Shown: piece after piece, positions 1 to 7,042 of the stretch | How the letters are laid out: every line of letters begins with the position of its first letter | Numbering within the stretch: the stretch's first letter is position 1 | NCBI RefSeq assembly: GCF_009208735.1 | Contig: NZ_WFLJ01000005.1 | Location: 124,001 to 188,000, forward strand | DNA: 64,000 nt | Source: Janthinobacterium rivuli | Lineage (GTDB): Bacteria; Pseudomonadota; Gammaproteobacteria; Burkholderiales; Burkholderiaceae_D | Direction: 5' to 3' | Position numbers and translations under genes: made by a program | The notes under the pieces: model-generated | What the model was told of the DNA's origin: nothing | What the model saw: the letters and a program-made list of their open reading frames with translations, nothing else | The model's database searches: none

Positions 1-1
1 C

Positions 2-508
2 ATCGGCGGACTGGGCCACCTGGCCATCGAATATGCGGTGGCCATGGGCTTGCGCGTGGCGGCCGTCGATATCGATGAAGGCAAACTCGAGCACGCGCGC
101 GCCCTGGGCGCCGAAGTGACCATCAATGCGCGCCAGGGCGACCCCGTCGCGGCCTTGCGCGAAGCGACCGGGGGCGGCGCCCACGGCGTGCTGATCACGG
201 CGCCGTCGATTGATGCCTTCCAGCAAGGCGTGGCGATGACGCGCAAGCGCGGCACCTGCGTATTGGTCGGCTTGCCGCCGGGCGACTTCCCGACGCCGCT
301 GTTCGACGTCGTCGCCAACTGCGTGACGATACGCGGTTCCTTCGTGGGCACGCGCCAGGACATGGCCGAGGCGCTCGCCTTCGCCGCCACCGGCAAGGTC
401 AAGGCCGGCATCGAATTGCAGCCGCTGTCGGCCATCAACGAGATCTTCAGTCGCCTGGAACATGGCAAGGTGGCCTCGCGCGTGGTGATCGATTTCAGCG
501 GCAATTGA
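2..508 (+). CDS. Zinc-dependent alcohol dehydrogenase, C-terminal part (5' end outside the window)
   Basis: The reading frame is open from base 2 and stops at TGA 506-508, so only the C-terminal 168 or so residues are present. The first residues form the glycine-rich Rossmann turn (IGGLGHLAIEYA), followed by a V-D-I-D stretch typical of NAD binding. This is the second half of a medium-chain zinc alcohol dehydrogenase of the AdhP type, which oxidises primary alcohols with NAD. The C-terminal GKVASRVVIDF block matches the family's usual end. The catalytic zinc ligands lie upstream, so activity cannot be judged. An internal ATG at 38 is not the real start because the conserved turn precedes it. 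Confidence 0.85.
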   Translation: MGGLGHLAIEYAVAMGLRVAAVDIDEGKLEHARALGAEVTINARQGDPVAALREATGGGAHGVLITAPSIDAFQQGVAMTRKRGTCVLVGLPPGDFPTPLFDVVANCVTIRGSFVGTRQDMAEALAFAATGKVKAGIELQPLSAINEIFSRLEHGKVASRVVIDFSGN

Positions 509-562
509 GTCACAACTGAGCAGCGCCGGTGTGTCGTGCGACGGCAATGAAATGCATGTTGC

Positions 563-584
563 TATAATTGCATATCATAAAGGA
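563..584 (+). promoter_or_regulatory. Candidate -10 and ribosome binding site for the gene at 592
   Basis: A perfect TATAAT lies at 563-568 and AAAGGA at 579-584, eight bases before ATG 592. No convincing -35 is visible around 540-546. With a -10 this close to the ATG, transcription would start about 575-580, which leaves a very short leader. Confidence 0.35.
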
Positions 585-591
585 CACACCG

Positions 592-1296
592 ATGAAATCC
601 TCTTTCTCTTGCTTGGTGGCCTGCGCCGCCTTCATCTTCTCCGCACCCGCCAGCGCGGCCGAGCCGGCCGCGTCTTCCTTGGCCGGACACTATTACCTGC
701 AAGGCGTCATGGAAGTGGGCTCCGAACTGCTGCTGAAAAAGGATGGCAAGTTCGAATGGATGCTCAGTTATGGCAATACCGACGAGCAAGCCAGCGGCGA
801 GTGGCGCGTGGCCGGCGATCTGGTGACCCTGGTGGCGGGCAACGGCGGCAAGGAGCCGCAGTTTCGCGTGTTCGAGGAAGCGGAAATGCGCATCCAGAAA
901 CCCGCCGAAGCGGGCCTGTGGGTGGCCATCGTCGGCTACCCTAAAGTGGGGCCGATGGCCGGCGTGGAAGTGAAATTCGAAGCGCAAAGCGGCAAGACGG
1001 CCACGGCCGTCAGCGTGGCCAACGGCGACGCCATCGTCCGCATGCCGGCGTCGGAACGCTGGGTGCGCGCCGGCTTGCGCCGCCAGGGCTCGAAGGCCGA
1101 CTATCAATGGCTGCCCGTGCCGGCCGCGCGCGCGCAGCAGCGCATCGCCGCGTTCGCCGTCACCGATCCACAGTGGTTGAGCAGCCAGGCATTCCAGAAG
1201 CTGGCCTTGCGCGTCGTCAAGGGCGGCCTGAAAGTCGACGATGCGGACAACGGACTGGCCAGGGGCCTGTACGCGAAACCGTCATCGAAGCAATAA
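592..1296 (+). CDS. Secreted protein of unknown function
   Basis: A 234-residue protein with a clear Sec signal peptide (charged MKSS start, hydrophobic core, ASAAE cleavage region near residues 20-24). The mature part begins with a lipocalin-like or META-like strand pattern: GHYYLQG, then LLLKKDGKFEWMLSYG and a GEWRV-GDLVTL hairpin, which suggests a small beta-barrel that binds a ligand or reports cell-envelope state. I do not recognise the family. The start at 592 is chosen because AAAGGA precedes it and the signal peptide begins there; an upstream in-frame ATG at 568 lies on the -10 region. It stands alone, with the iron permease promoter downstream. Confidence 0.7.
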   Translation: MKSSFSCLVACAAFIFSAPASAAEPAASSLAGHYYLQGVMEVGSELLLKKDGKFEWMLSYGNTDEQASGEWRVAGDLVTLVAGNGGKEPQFRVFEEAEMRIQKPAEAGLWVAIVGYPKVGPMAGVEVKFEAQSGKTATAVSVANGDAIVRMPASERWVRAGLRRQGSKADYQWLPVPAARAQQRIAAFAVTDPQWLSSQAFQKLALRVVKGGLKVDDADNGLARGLYAKPSSKQ

Positions 1297-1390
1297 CCTT
1301 CTCTCCACGTTCTATTCTCCAGGCACGCAGTCCTGGTCAAGCATATTGACCAGGACGACGCTGTTTGCCCACGCGCATGCCCGTGCGCCG

Positions 1391-1419
1391 TTGACACCCC
1401 GCACTGTCTGTCCTATAGT
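1391..1419 (+). promoter_or_regulatory. Sigma-70 promoter of the iron permease gene
   Basis: TTGACA (1391-1396) and TATAGT (1414-1419) are separated by exactly 17 bases, close to the ideal sigma-70 promoter. Transcription should start near 1426, directly before the Fur-like site at 1439-1457. Confidence 0.7.
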
Positions 1420-1438
1420 CCCCGGGTTGACGATAAAT

Positions 1439-1457
1439 GAGAATGAGAATCATGTTC
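1439..1457 (+). promoter_or_regulatory. Fur box at the start of the iron permease gene
   Basis: The core AATGAGAATCAT (1442-1453) matches 11 of 12 bases of the Fur consensus core AATGATAATCAT, and the 19-base window matches at 14 positions by hand alignment. It sits just downstream of the predicted transcription start, where bound Fe-Fur would block initiation. It overlaps the possible start codons at 1437, 1443 and 1452. Confidence 0.65.
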
Positions 1458-3395
1458 AGTTCTATTAAGAAATGGCTCGTATGCTATCCGCTCGTGGCCG
1501 CCAGCTTGTTGCTGGCCGGCGGCGCGCAAGCGCAAGCGCCCGACCAGGGCGCCGGTGCCAAGCAGTTGTGGCAATTGATCGATTACGTTGCCGTCGATTA
1601 CAGCGGCGCCGTCGAGCACGGCAAGGTGGTCAGCGAGGCGGAATACGCGGAAATGCTCGATTTCACGGACAACGCGACGACGCAAATCGCCGCCCTGCCC
1701 GCCCACGCCTCGCAGCCGGCCATCGCCGCCGCCATCGCCGACTTGCGCAAAGCCGTCGTCTCCAAGGCGGACGGCGCGCAAGTCAAGCGCCTGGCGCACC
1801 ATGCGAATGGCTTGCTGATCGCCGCCTACCCGATCCCCGTGGCGCCGAAAGCGCTGCCCAACCTGGCGCGCGGCGCGGCCCTGTATGCGGCCCAGTGCGC
1901 CTCTTGCCACGGCGTGGCCGGCGGCGGCGATGGTCCGCTGGCGGCCAGCCTGGAACCGAAACCGATCGCCTTCACGGATGGCGAACGGGCGCAGTCGCGC
2001 AGCCTGATGGCGCTGTACCAGGTCATCTCGCAAGGCGTGTCCGGCACCTCGATGGCCAGTTTCGGCCAACTGTCCGACAACGAGCGCTGGGACCTGGCTT
2101 TCTATATTGGCGGCATGTCGCACGACGCGGCGGCAAGCGCGCACGGCGAAAAGCTGTGGCAGGACGATCCACGCAGCAAAAAGCTGTACGCGGACCTGGC
2201 TGCCGTGACGACCCTGACGCAGGAAGCGGTCGCCGCCAAGCTGGGCGCGGAAGAGGCGCAAGCGCTGACGGCCTATTTGCGCAGCCATCCTGGCAAGGCC
2301 GAGGCGCACAAGCCGGCCGGCCTGGCCCTGTCGCGCTTGCGCCTGGCGGAAAGCCTGGCCGCCATGCACGCGGGCGACCGCGCGGGCGCCACGCGCCTGG
2401 GCCTGTCGGCCTACCTGGACGGCTTCGAGCCGATCGAGCCGATGGTTGGCGCGCGCAACAAATCCCTGCTGCTGGCCGTGGAAAACGCCATGTTGGCTTA
2501 CCGTTCCGCCGTGGCCAAGGGCACGGTGGCCGAGGCCGAAGCGGCGGGCGACAAGCTGCAGCAATTGTTTACCCACGTGGAAGCGGAACTGGGCGACGCC
2601 AAGGCCGAGCCGATGACGACCTTTGTCGGCGCCCTGACGATCCTGCTGCGCGAAGGCGTGGAAGCGCTGCTGATCGTGATCGGCATCATCGCCTTCCTGC
2701 GCAAGGCCAAGCGCAACGATGTGCTGCCTTACGTGCATGCGGGCTGGGCCAGCGCGCTGGTGGCGGGCGGCTTGACGTGGGTGGCGGCAACGTATCTGGT
2801 GACCATCAGCGGCGCCAGCCGTGAAGTGAGCGAAGGGCTCGGTTCCGTGTTCGCGGCCCTGGTCCTGCTCAGCGTGGGCTTGTGGATGCACCAGAAGAGC
2901 AGCGCCGGACGCTGGCAGGAATACCTGCACGAGAAACTTACGGCGGCCATGTCGCGGCGCTCCGCCTGGGGCCTGTTCGCCCTGGCCTTCATCGCCGTCT
3001 ACCGTGAAGTCTTTGAAACCGTGCTGTTCTATTCCGCCCTGGCGGCGGACGGCAATGGCGGCGCCCTGCTGGGCGGCTTCCTGGTGGCCATCGTGCTGCT
3101 GGTGGTGATCGCCTGGGCCTTGCTGCGCACCAGCGCCCGCATGCCGATCGGCAAATTCTTCTCGTGGACGTCCGCCTTCGTGGCCGTGCTGGCAGTCATT
3201 CTGATGGGCAAAGGCGTGGCCGCGCTGCAGGAAGCGGGCTGGGTCGGCGTCACTCCCGTCGATTTCATGCGCGTCGACCTGCTGGGCATCCTGCCAACGC
3301 TGGAAACCTTGCTGGCGCAGGCGGCCATCGTGGCCATCATCGTCGCCGGCTACGGCTGGAACCGCGTTACCGCAGGCAAGCGCAAGCTGGCTTGA
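1452..3395 (+). CDS. Cytochrome c/FTR1 family iron permease
   Basis: Probable inner-membrane iron importer of about 647 residues. It begins with a signal peptide (MFSSIKKW..., cleaved near AQAQA). A periplasmic domain carries one heme c motif, CASCH, at residues 149-153. The C-terminal half is an FTR1 permease with about seven membrane helices and two iron-binding REXXE motifs, REGVE (about 400) and REVFE (about 518). In FTR1 systems ferrous iron is oxidised and passed through these glutamates; here the fused cytochrome probably removes the electron. Start codons at 1437 and 1443 are in frame, but 1437 lies only about 11 bases after the predicted transcription start, so 1452 is preferred. Promoter and Fur box upstream imply induction by iron starvation. 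No EfeO/EfeB-like genes adjoin it. Confidence 0.9.
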   Translation: MFSSIKKWLVCYPLVAASLLLAGGAQAQAPDQGAGAKQLWQLIDYVAVDYSGAVEHGKVVSEAEYAEMLDFTDNATTQIAALPAHASQPAIAAAIADLRKAVVSKADGAQVKRLAHHANGLLIAAYPIPVAPKALPNLARGAALYAAQCASCHGVAGGGDGPLAASLEPKPIAFTDGERAQSRSLMALYQVISQGVSGTSMASFGQLSDNERWDLAFYIGGMSHDAAASAHGEKLWQDDPRSKKLYADLAAVTTLTQEAVAAKLGAEEAQALTAYLRSHPGKAEAHKPAGLALSRLRLAESLAAMHAGDRAGATRLGLSAYLDGFEPIEPMVGARNKSLLLAVENAMLAYRSAVAKGTVAEAEAAGDKLQQLFTHVEAELGDAKAEPMTTFVGALTILLREGVEALLIVIGIIAFLRKAKRNDVLPYVHAGWASALVAGGLTWVAATYLVTISGASREVSEGLGSVFAALVLLSVGLWMHQKSSAGRWQEYLHEKLTAAMSRRSAWGLFALAFIAVYREVFETVLFYSALAADGNGGALLGGFLVAIVLLVVIAWALLRTSARMPIGKFFSWTSAFVAVLAVILMGKGVAALQEAGWVGVTPVDFMRVDLLGILPTLETLLAQAAIVAIIVAGYGWNRVTAGKRKLA

Positions 3396-3450
3396 TTTTG
3401 ACGCTCGATTCCTGAGACGCGCCGGCACGGGCGTTACCGCCCGGAAAGGC

Positions 3451-3492
3451 TGACAGCCCCCAATAGCCGCAGGCAGCTATTGGGGGCTGTCA
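3451..3492. repeat. Perfect 17-bp hairpin after the iron permease gene
   Basis: TGACAGCCCCCAATAGC (3451-3467) and its exact reverse complement (3476-3492) flank an eight-base loop. It lies 56 bases after the permease stop and may end that transcript or protect its 3' end. No T-run follows on either strand, so it is not a textbook intrinsic terminator. Confidence 0.6.
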
Positions 3493-3717
3493 CATTGCGG
3501 CGGCTATTCGCGCAATTTTCCCTGACGGCTGGCGTACGCCTGGCACTTTTTCCGGTGATGAAGACATGAAGCTATTTTTCAGTACGTGACAATTGAATAG
3601 TAATATTTCCAAATATTTAACTATATTCGGTATTGCAGAGATTATACCGGCCGCCCGAACATGGGCCGCATGAAAAGAAGCCTATCGATTGAACGCACCA
3701 CCAACGAAAGCTTATTG
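3493..3717. other. AT-rich gap upstream of the RNase gene
   Basis: With the hairpin, this forms a 322-base gap. From about 3550 it is far richer in A and T than its surroundings and probably holds the RNase promoter, but no clean -35/-10 pair stands out. It contains TGACAATTGAATAG at 3587-3600, a 14-mer that recurs exactly at 34545-34558. Confidence 0.4.
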
Positions 3718-4122
3718 ATGAAAACCACACGCGCAACAACATGGTCGCTGGGTCTGATTATGGCAGGCGCCCTGCTATCGTCCCATTCCTACGCGGCGAA
3801 AATCCCCGACTGCGGCAAAAGGGAACCGAGCAAAACCCTGCCCACACCAAAAAATAGCGAATACGACGCCTACCGCAATGCAAAGGCGAGCGCGGTGGCC
3901 GGCGGCGCGGGCAATACCGTATTCAACAACAATGAAGGCCGGCTTCCCGCCGTCGGCAAGGATGAGGTCTATTATGAATATTATCTGGGGATCGGCGGCG
4001 ATGGCGGTGCGGGCTCGCATCGTGCCGTCTTGCTCGTGCAGACTCCCGTGGGCAAACGCAAGTTGGTGGAGCGCTACTATACGCAGGATCACTATGCTTC
4101 CTTCTGCAGCCTGAAGAACTAG
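3718..4122 (+). CDS. Secreted guanyl-specific ribonuclease (barnase/RNase Sa family)
   Basis: A 134-residue protein with a signal peptide (MKTTRATTWSLGL...SYAA). The mature part follows the microbial RNase fold: VFNNNEGRLP, then YYEYY, an arginine strand SHRAVLLV, and YYTQDHYASF near the end. By analogy with RNase Sa the catalytic base is E87, the phosphate-binding arginine R102 and the catalytic acid H125. Cysteines 32 and 130 are placed to form the terminal disulfide seen in RNase Sa. It should cleave RNA after guanosine outside the cytoplasm, for nutrient gain or as a toxin. ATGs at 3661 and 3670 are in frame, but 3718 gives the clean signal peptide with GAAAG eight bases before it. No barstar-type inhibitor gene adjoins it. 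Confidence 0.85.
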   Translation: MKTTRATTWSLGLIMAGALLSSHSYAAKIPDCGKREPSKTLPTPKNSEYDAYRNAKASAVAGGAGNTVFNNNEGRLPAVGKDEVYYEYYLGIGGDGGAGSHRAVLLVQTPVGKRKLVERYYTQDHYASFCSLKN

Positions 4123-4156
4123 TCTGTTCAAACTCCAGCAGAGCAAAAGCCCGAGG

Positions 4157-4345
4157 TTACGACGGCAAATCGCGCGCAGCCACATAGGCTTGCGCGCCCG
4201 ACGCCAGAGTCACGCGCCCGCGCCGGTAGACGGCCACCTCGTAGGCGTCCGCCTGGCGCAATTCCTCAAGCGTCACAGCCAGCACGGCGCCCGGCACGCC
4301 ATCCGTTCGCGCGAGGACCGGTCCTGCGCGATTTTGAAAATTGAT
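4157..4345 (-). pseudogene. Remnant of a gamma-glutamylcyclotransferase-like (AIG2 family) gene
   Basis: Read on the minus strand, about 62 codons are open up to a TAA at 4159-4157. They encode VPGAVLAVTLEELRQADAYE followed by VAVYRRGRVTLASG, which closely follows the C-terminal half of AIG2/GGCT-like proteins (PG-V, the EL--ADAYE turn and the final barrel strands). There is no start codon, and the N-terminal FSYGTL substrate loop is missing. Where it should be, the TetR promoter and coding region of the opposite strand begin. It is therefore a decayed fragment, probably cut when the TetR/SDR module arrived. The family call is from remembered sequences and was not searched. Confidence 0.55.
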
Positions 4346-4363
4346 ATATGATGACCATCATGC
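4346..4363. promoter_or_regulatory. Probable TetR operator at the regulator's own start
   Basis: The inverted repeat ATATGA-N6-TCAT lies at 4346-4361 (inner form ATGAT-gacc-ATCAT, 4348-4361). It has the same half-site and the same six-base spacer as the palindrome before the SDR gene at 5013-5032, so autoregulation is likely. Confidence 0.55.
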
Positions 4364-4965
4364 AGAACTCACCCAATAAGTCAGCGGCCAAAATCACGGC
4401 GCAAAGCCGCAAGGAAGCCAGCCACGAACGCATCGTCGAGGTGGCCACGCGCGCCATCCGCCGCAGCGGCTATGCGGGCACGGGCGTGGCAGACATCATG
4501 AAGGAAGCGGGCCTGACGCACGGCGGCTTTTACGCACACTTCGCCTCGCGCGACGCGCTGCTGGCCGAAGCGGGCGACCGCGCCGGCGCCGAATCGGTGG
4601 CGCTGGCGGCCAGGGTGGCGGCCGCCGCCCCGCCCGGCCAGGCGCTGCAGGCCATGGTGGCCGCCTACCTGTCGCCCGAACACATCGCCGCCATCGAGGT
4701 GGGCTGCCCCGTGTCGGCGCTGGGTTCGGAAATGCCGCGCCAGGCGCCCGAGGTGCGGCGCGCCGCCACCATCCACATCAAGGAAATGATCGACCTGTTC
4801 GCGCGCCAGTTGCCGAACTGGGGCCAGCCGGAAGCGCACGCGCAAGCCATGGCGACGGTGTGCGCCCTGATCGGCACGACCATCCTCGCGCGCGCCGTCG
4901 ACGAGCCAGCCCTGTCGGACGCGCTGTGCGCGGCCACCCTGGCGCAGTTGCAGGCGCCCGGCTAA
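4348..4965 (+). CDS. TetR/AcrR family transcriptional regulator
   Basis: A 205-residue repressor-type protein. The N-terminal helix-turn-helix covers roughly residues 25-75: ERIVEVATRAIRRSGYAGTG, then VADIMKEAGLTHGGFYAHF, which is the TetR signature with its recognition helix. The C-terminal ligand domain resembles regulators that control oxidoreductases. ATGs occur at 4348, 4351 (another frame) and 4360; none has a good Shine-Dalgarno and all overlap the operator, so translation may start from a leaderless or very short-leader mRNA. The gene is followed by an intrinsic terminator and then the SDR gene, whose promoter carries the matching palindrome. It probably represses itself and the SDR/quinone reductase pair. 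Confidence 0.9.
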   Translation: MMTIMQNSPNKSAAKITAQSRKEASHERIVEVATRAIRRSGYAGTGVADIMKEAGLTHGGFYAHFASRDALLAEAGDRAGAESVALAARVAAAAPPGQALQAMVAAYLSPEHIAAIEVGCPVSALGSEMPRQAPEVRRAATIHIKEMIDLFARQLPNWGQPEAHAQAMATVCALIGTTILARAVDEPALSDALCAATLAQLQAPG

Positions 4966-4971
4966 TGCACC

Positions 4972-5005
4972 GCCCGTGGCCTTGATACGTCCCGGGCTTT
5001 TTTTT
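4972..5005 (+). terminator. Intrinsic terminator after the TetR gene
   Basis: GCCCG (4972-4976) pairs with CGGGC (4993-4997), with further G-C pairs inside the stem, and eight T residues follow at 4998-5005. It separates the TetR transcript from the SDR promoter. Confidence 0.65.
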
Positions 5006-5012
5006 CAACATG

Positions 5013-5032
5013 AATATGATTATCGTCATATT
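5013..5032. promoter_or_regulatory. Probable TetR operator upstream of the SDR gene
   Basis: AATATGA-N6-TCATATT is a perfect 7-bp inverted repeat 37 bases before the SDR start. The ATATGA-N6-TCAT pattern is shared with the site at the TetR start. Confidence 0.6.
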
Positions 5033-5068
5033 TTATATCCCAAGCTGTCAACCACTGAAGGAACTGCC

Positions 5069-5878
5069 ATGAAAAACAAGCAAATTGCCCTGGTCACCGG
5101 CGCCTCGTCCGGCATCGGCGCGGCCACGGCCCGGCGTCTGGCGCAAGCGGGCTACACGGTGTACGGCACCAGCCGCCGCGGCGAGCAGGCGGCCGGACAC
5201 GGCCATGCGATGCTGGCGCTCGACGTCACCAGCGATGCGTCCGTCGCGGCGGCAGTGGCCGAAGTGATGCGGGGCGAAGGCCGCATCGACCTGCTGGTGA
5301 ATAACGCCGGGTTTGGCGTGGCGCCGGCGGGTGCCGAGGAAAGCAGCGTGGCGCAGGCGCAAGCCATCTTCGACACGAATTTCTTCGGCGTCGTGCGCAT
5401 GACGCAAGCCGTGCTGCCGCATATGCGGGCCCAGGGCGGCGGGCGTATCCTTAATATCGGTTCCGTCGTGGGCTTCCTGCCCATGCCCTATGGCGCGCTG
5501 TATTCGGCCACCAAGCATGCCATCGAGGGCTACACGGAATCGCTCGACCATGAAGTGCGCGGCTGGGGCATCCGCGCCAGCGTGATCGAGCCGGCCTATA
5601 CGAAAACCACGTTCGAAGCCAATCTGCTGGCGCCCGACGCCCCGCTGCCCGCCTACCAGCAAGTGCGCGCGGCCGTCACGCGCCGGCTGCAGGAACTGAT
5701 GGCCGGCGCCGATGACCCTGGCGTCGTGGCCGACACGGTCCTGGCGGCCGCGCAGGCGCGCCAGCCGACATTGCGCTACACGGCCGGGCCGCTGGCGGCG
5801 CGCTTGCGCCTGATGCGCCGTTTCATGCCCGCCCCGCTGATGGACGCCGGCTTGCGCAAGGACCTGCGCCTGGCCTGA
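5069..5878 (+). CDS. SDR family oxidoreductase
   Basis: A 269-residue classical short-chain dehydrogenase. The cofactor turn TGASSGIG is at residues 10-17, NNAG follows near 80, the catalytic serine is in NIGSVVG, and the YSATK motif holds Tyr and Lys. The sequence around YGTSRR after the second strand suggests NADP(H). These enzymes reduce carbonyls or oxidise alcohols in the cytoplasm; the substrate cannot be told. The start at 5069 has GAAGGA six bases upstream; an in-frame extension to 4976 would run through the terminator and operator. A quinone-reductase-like gene follows after 36 bases, so the two are probably one operon under the TetR protein, perhaps for detoxifying reactive carbonyls or quinones. 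Confidence 0.9.
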   Translation: MKNKQIALVTGASSGIGAATARRLAQAGYTVYGTSRRGEQAAGHGHAMLALDVTSDASVAAAVAEVMRGEGRIDLLVNNAGFGVAPAGAEESSVAQAQAIFDTNFFGVVRMTQAVLPHMRAQGGGRILNIGSVVGFLPMPYGALYSATKHAIEGYTESLDHEVRGWGIRASVIEPAYTKTTFEANLLAPDAPLPAYQQVRAAVTRRLQELMAGADDPGVVADTVLAAAQARQPTLRYTAGPLAARLRLMRRFMPAPLMDAGLRKDLRLA

Positions 5879-5914
5879 GCCCCGGCGTCCTTTTCAGCTA
5901 TCAGGGAGAACTTC

Positions 5915-6922
5915 ATGCAAGTATTGCAACTCAAACGCTACGGCGGCCCCGATCACGTCGCGTTCGGCGAACTGCCCCGCCCCGCGCCCGGCCCCGGCGA
6001 ACTGCTGGTGCGGGTGCACGCCGTTGGCCTCAATCCCATCGACAACCTGATTCCCAAAGGCGACTTCAAGCCGATTTTAAAAATGCGCTTGCCGGCCACC
6101 CTGGGCAGCGACCTGGCCGGCGTGGTGGTGGAAGTCGGCAGCGGCGTCACGCGCTTCGAGGTGGGCGATGCAGTGTATGCGAGCATTTTCGACACGCCGC
6201 ATGGCAGCCTGGCCGAATTTGCCGTCGTGCCCGAACTGGCGGCCGCACTGAAACCGGCCAATCTCGATTTCGTGCAGGCGGCCTCGATTCCCATGGTGGG
6301 CTTGACGGCATGGCAAGCCATGCACGAGCGCATGCACCTGCAGCCTGACCAGAAAGTGTTCATCCCGGCCGGTTCCGGCGGCATCGGCACGTTTGCCATC
6401 CAGCTGGCCAGGCACCTGGGCGCCCGCGTGGGCAGCACCACCAGCACGGCAAACGTGGAACTGGTGCGCAGCCTGGGCGCCGAGGAAGTGATCGACTACA
6501 AGACACAGCCATTCGAGGAGGTGCTGCGCGATTACGACGCCGTGCTGGGCACGGTGCGCGGCGACGGACTGGAAAAAGCCTTGCGCATCGTCAAGCCTGG
6601 CAGCCGCATCGTCTCGCTGGTCGGCCCGCCGGACGCCGCCTTTGCCCGTGCGCGCGGCATGAACGTGGTGCTGAAGCTGGTGTTTGGTTTGCTCAGCCGC
6701 AAGATCATCGGCCTGGCGAAGCGGCGCGGCGCCAGCTATGCCTTCCACTTCGTGCGTCCCGACGGCGGCCAGCTGGCGCAGATCGCCGGCCTGCTTGAAG
6801 CGGGCAGCATCCACCCCGTCATCGACCAGGTATTTCCCTTCGCTCAAGCGAAACAGGCGCTGGCCTACCTGGCGCAGGGGCGCGCACGCGGCAAGGTGGT
6901 GGTGCGGATGCCCGTGGCTTGA
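5915..6922 (+). CDS. NADP-dependent oxidoreductase, quinone reductase-like (MDR superfamily)
   Basis: A 335-residue medium-chain reductase without the zinc ligands of alcohol dehydrogenases. The N-terminal GroES-like domain contains GLNPIDN and LGSDLAGVVVEVGSGV. The nucleotide-binding motif, here AGSGGIGTFAIQLARHLGA, lies near residues 146-164. Such enzymes reduce quinones or alpha,beta-unsaturated carbonyls with NADPH. AGGGAGA lies about seven bases before the ATG. It follows the SDR gene by 36 bases in the same direction, which supports co-regulation by the TetR protein. No terminator was seen after it. Confidence 0.88.
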   Translation: MQVLQLKRYGGPDHVAFGELPRPAPGPGELLVRVHAVGLNPIDNLIPKGDFKPILKMRLPATLGSDLAGVVVEVGSGVTRFEVGDAVYASIFDTPHGSLAEFAVVPELAAALKPANLDFVQAASIPMVGLTAWQAMHERMHLQPDQKVFIPAGSGGIGTFAIQLARHLGARVGSTTSTANVELVRSLGAEEVIDYKTQPFEEVLRDYDAVLGTVRGDGLEKALRIVKPGSRIVSLVGPPDAAFARARGMNVVLKLVFGLLSRKIIGLAKRRGASYAFHFVRPDGGQLAQIAGLLEAGSIHPVIDQVFPFAQAKQALAYLAQGRARGKVVVRMPVA

Positions 6923-6992
6923 GCCGTCCTTGAACTGCTTTGCGCGCCGTGACTATGTGTGAGTTTTGCCTTGGTAATTTCGGCCATACTCG

Positions 6993-7024
6993 TTGTCAAC
7001 CCCATACCTCTTGATAATGATCAA
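6993..7024 (+). promoter_or_regulatory. Perfect FNR-type box with overlapping -35-like element
   Basis: TTGAT-aatg-ATCAA at 7011-7024 matches the FNR/Anr consensus TTGATNNNNATCAA fully. TTGTCA at 6993-6998 could be a -35, with its -10 falling inside the box. Because the box ends only 18 bases before ATG 7043, a bound regulator would more likely repress than activate. Confidence 0.5.
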
Positions 7025-7042
7025 ACTGAATCAAGGTAGTTC

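Noticed and set aside
1413-3428. Very long open frame (671 codons) on the minus strand opposite the iron permease
   Set aside because: Composition is rich in His, Gln, Arg and Ala with no domain pattern; it is the antisense shadow of a high-GC gene with clear FTR1 and heme motifs.
4123-4345. Barstar-type inhibitor gene next to the secreted RNase
   Set aside because: The only protein-like frame here reads as an AIG2/GGCT-like C-terminal half, not barstar, and it has no start codon.
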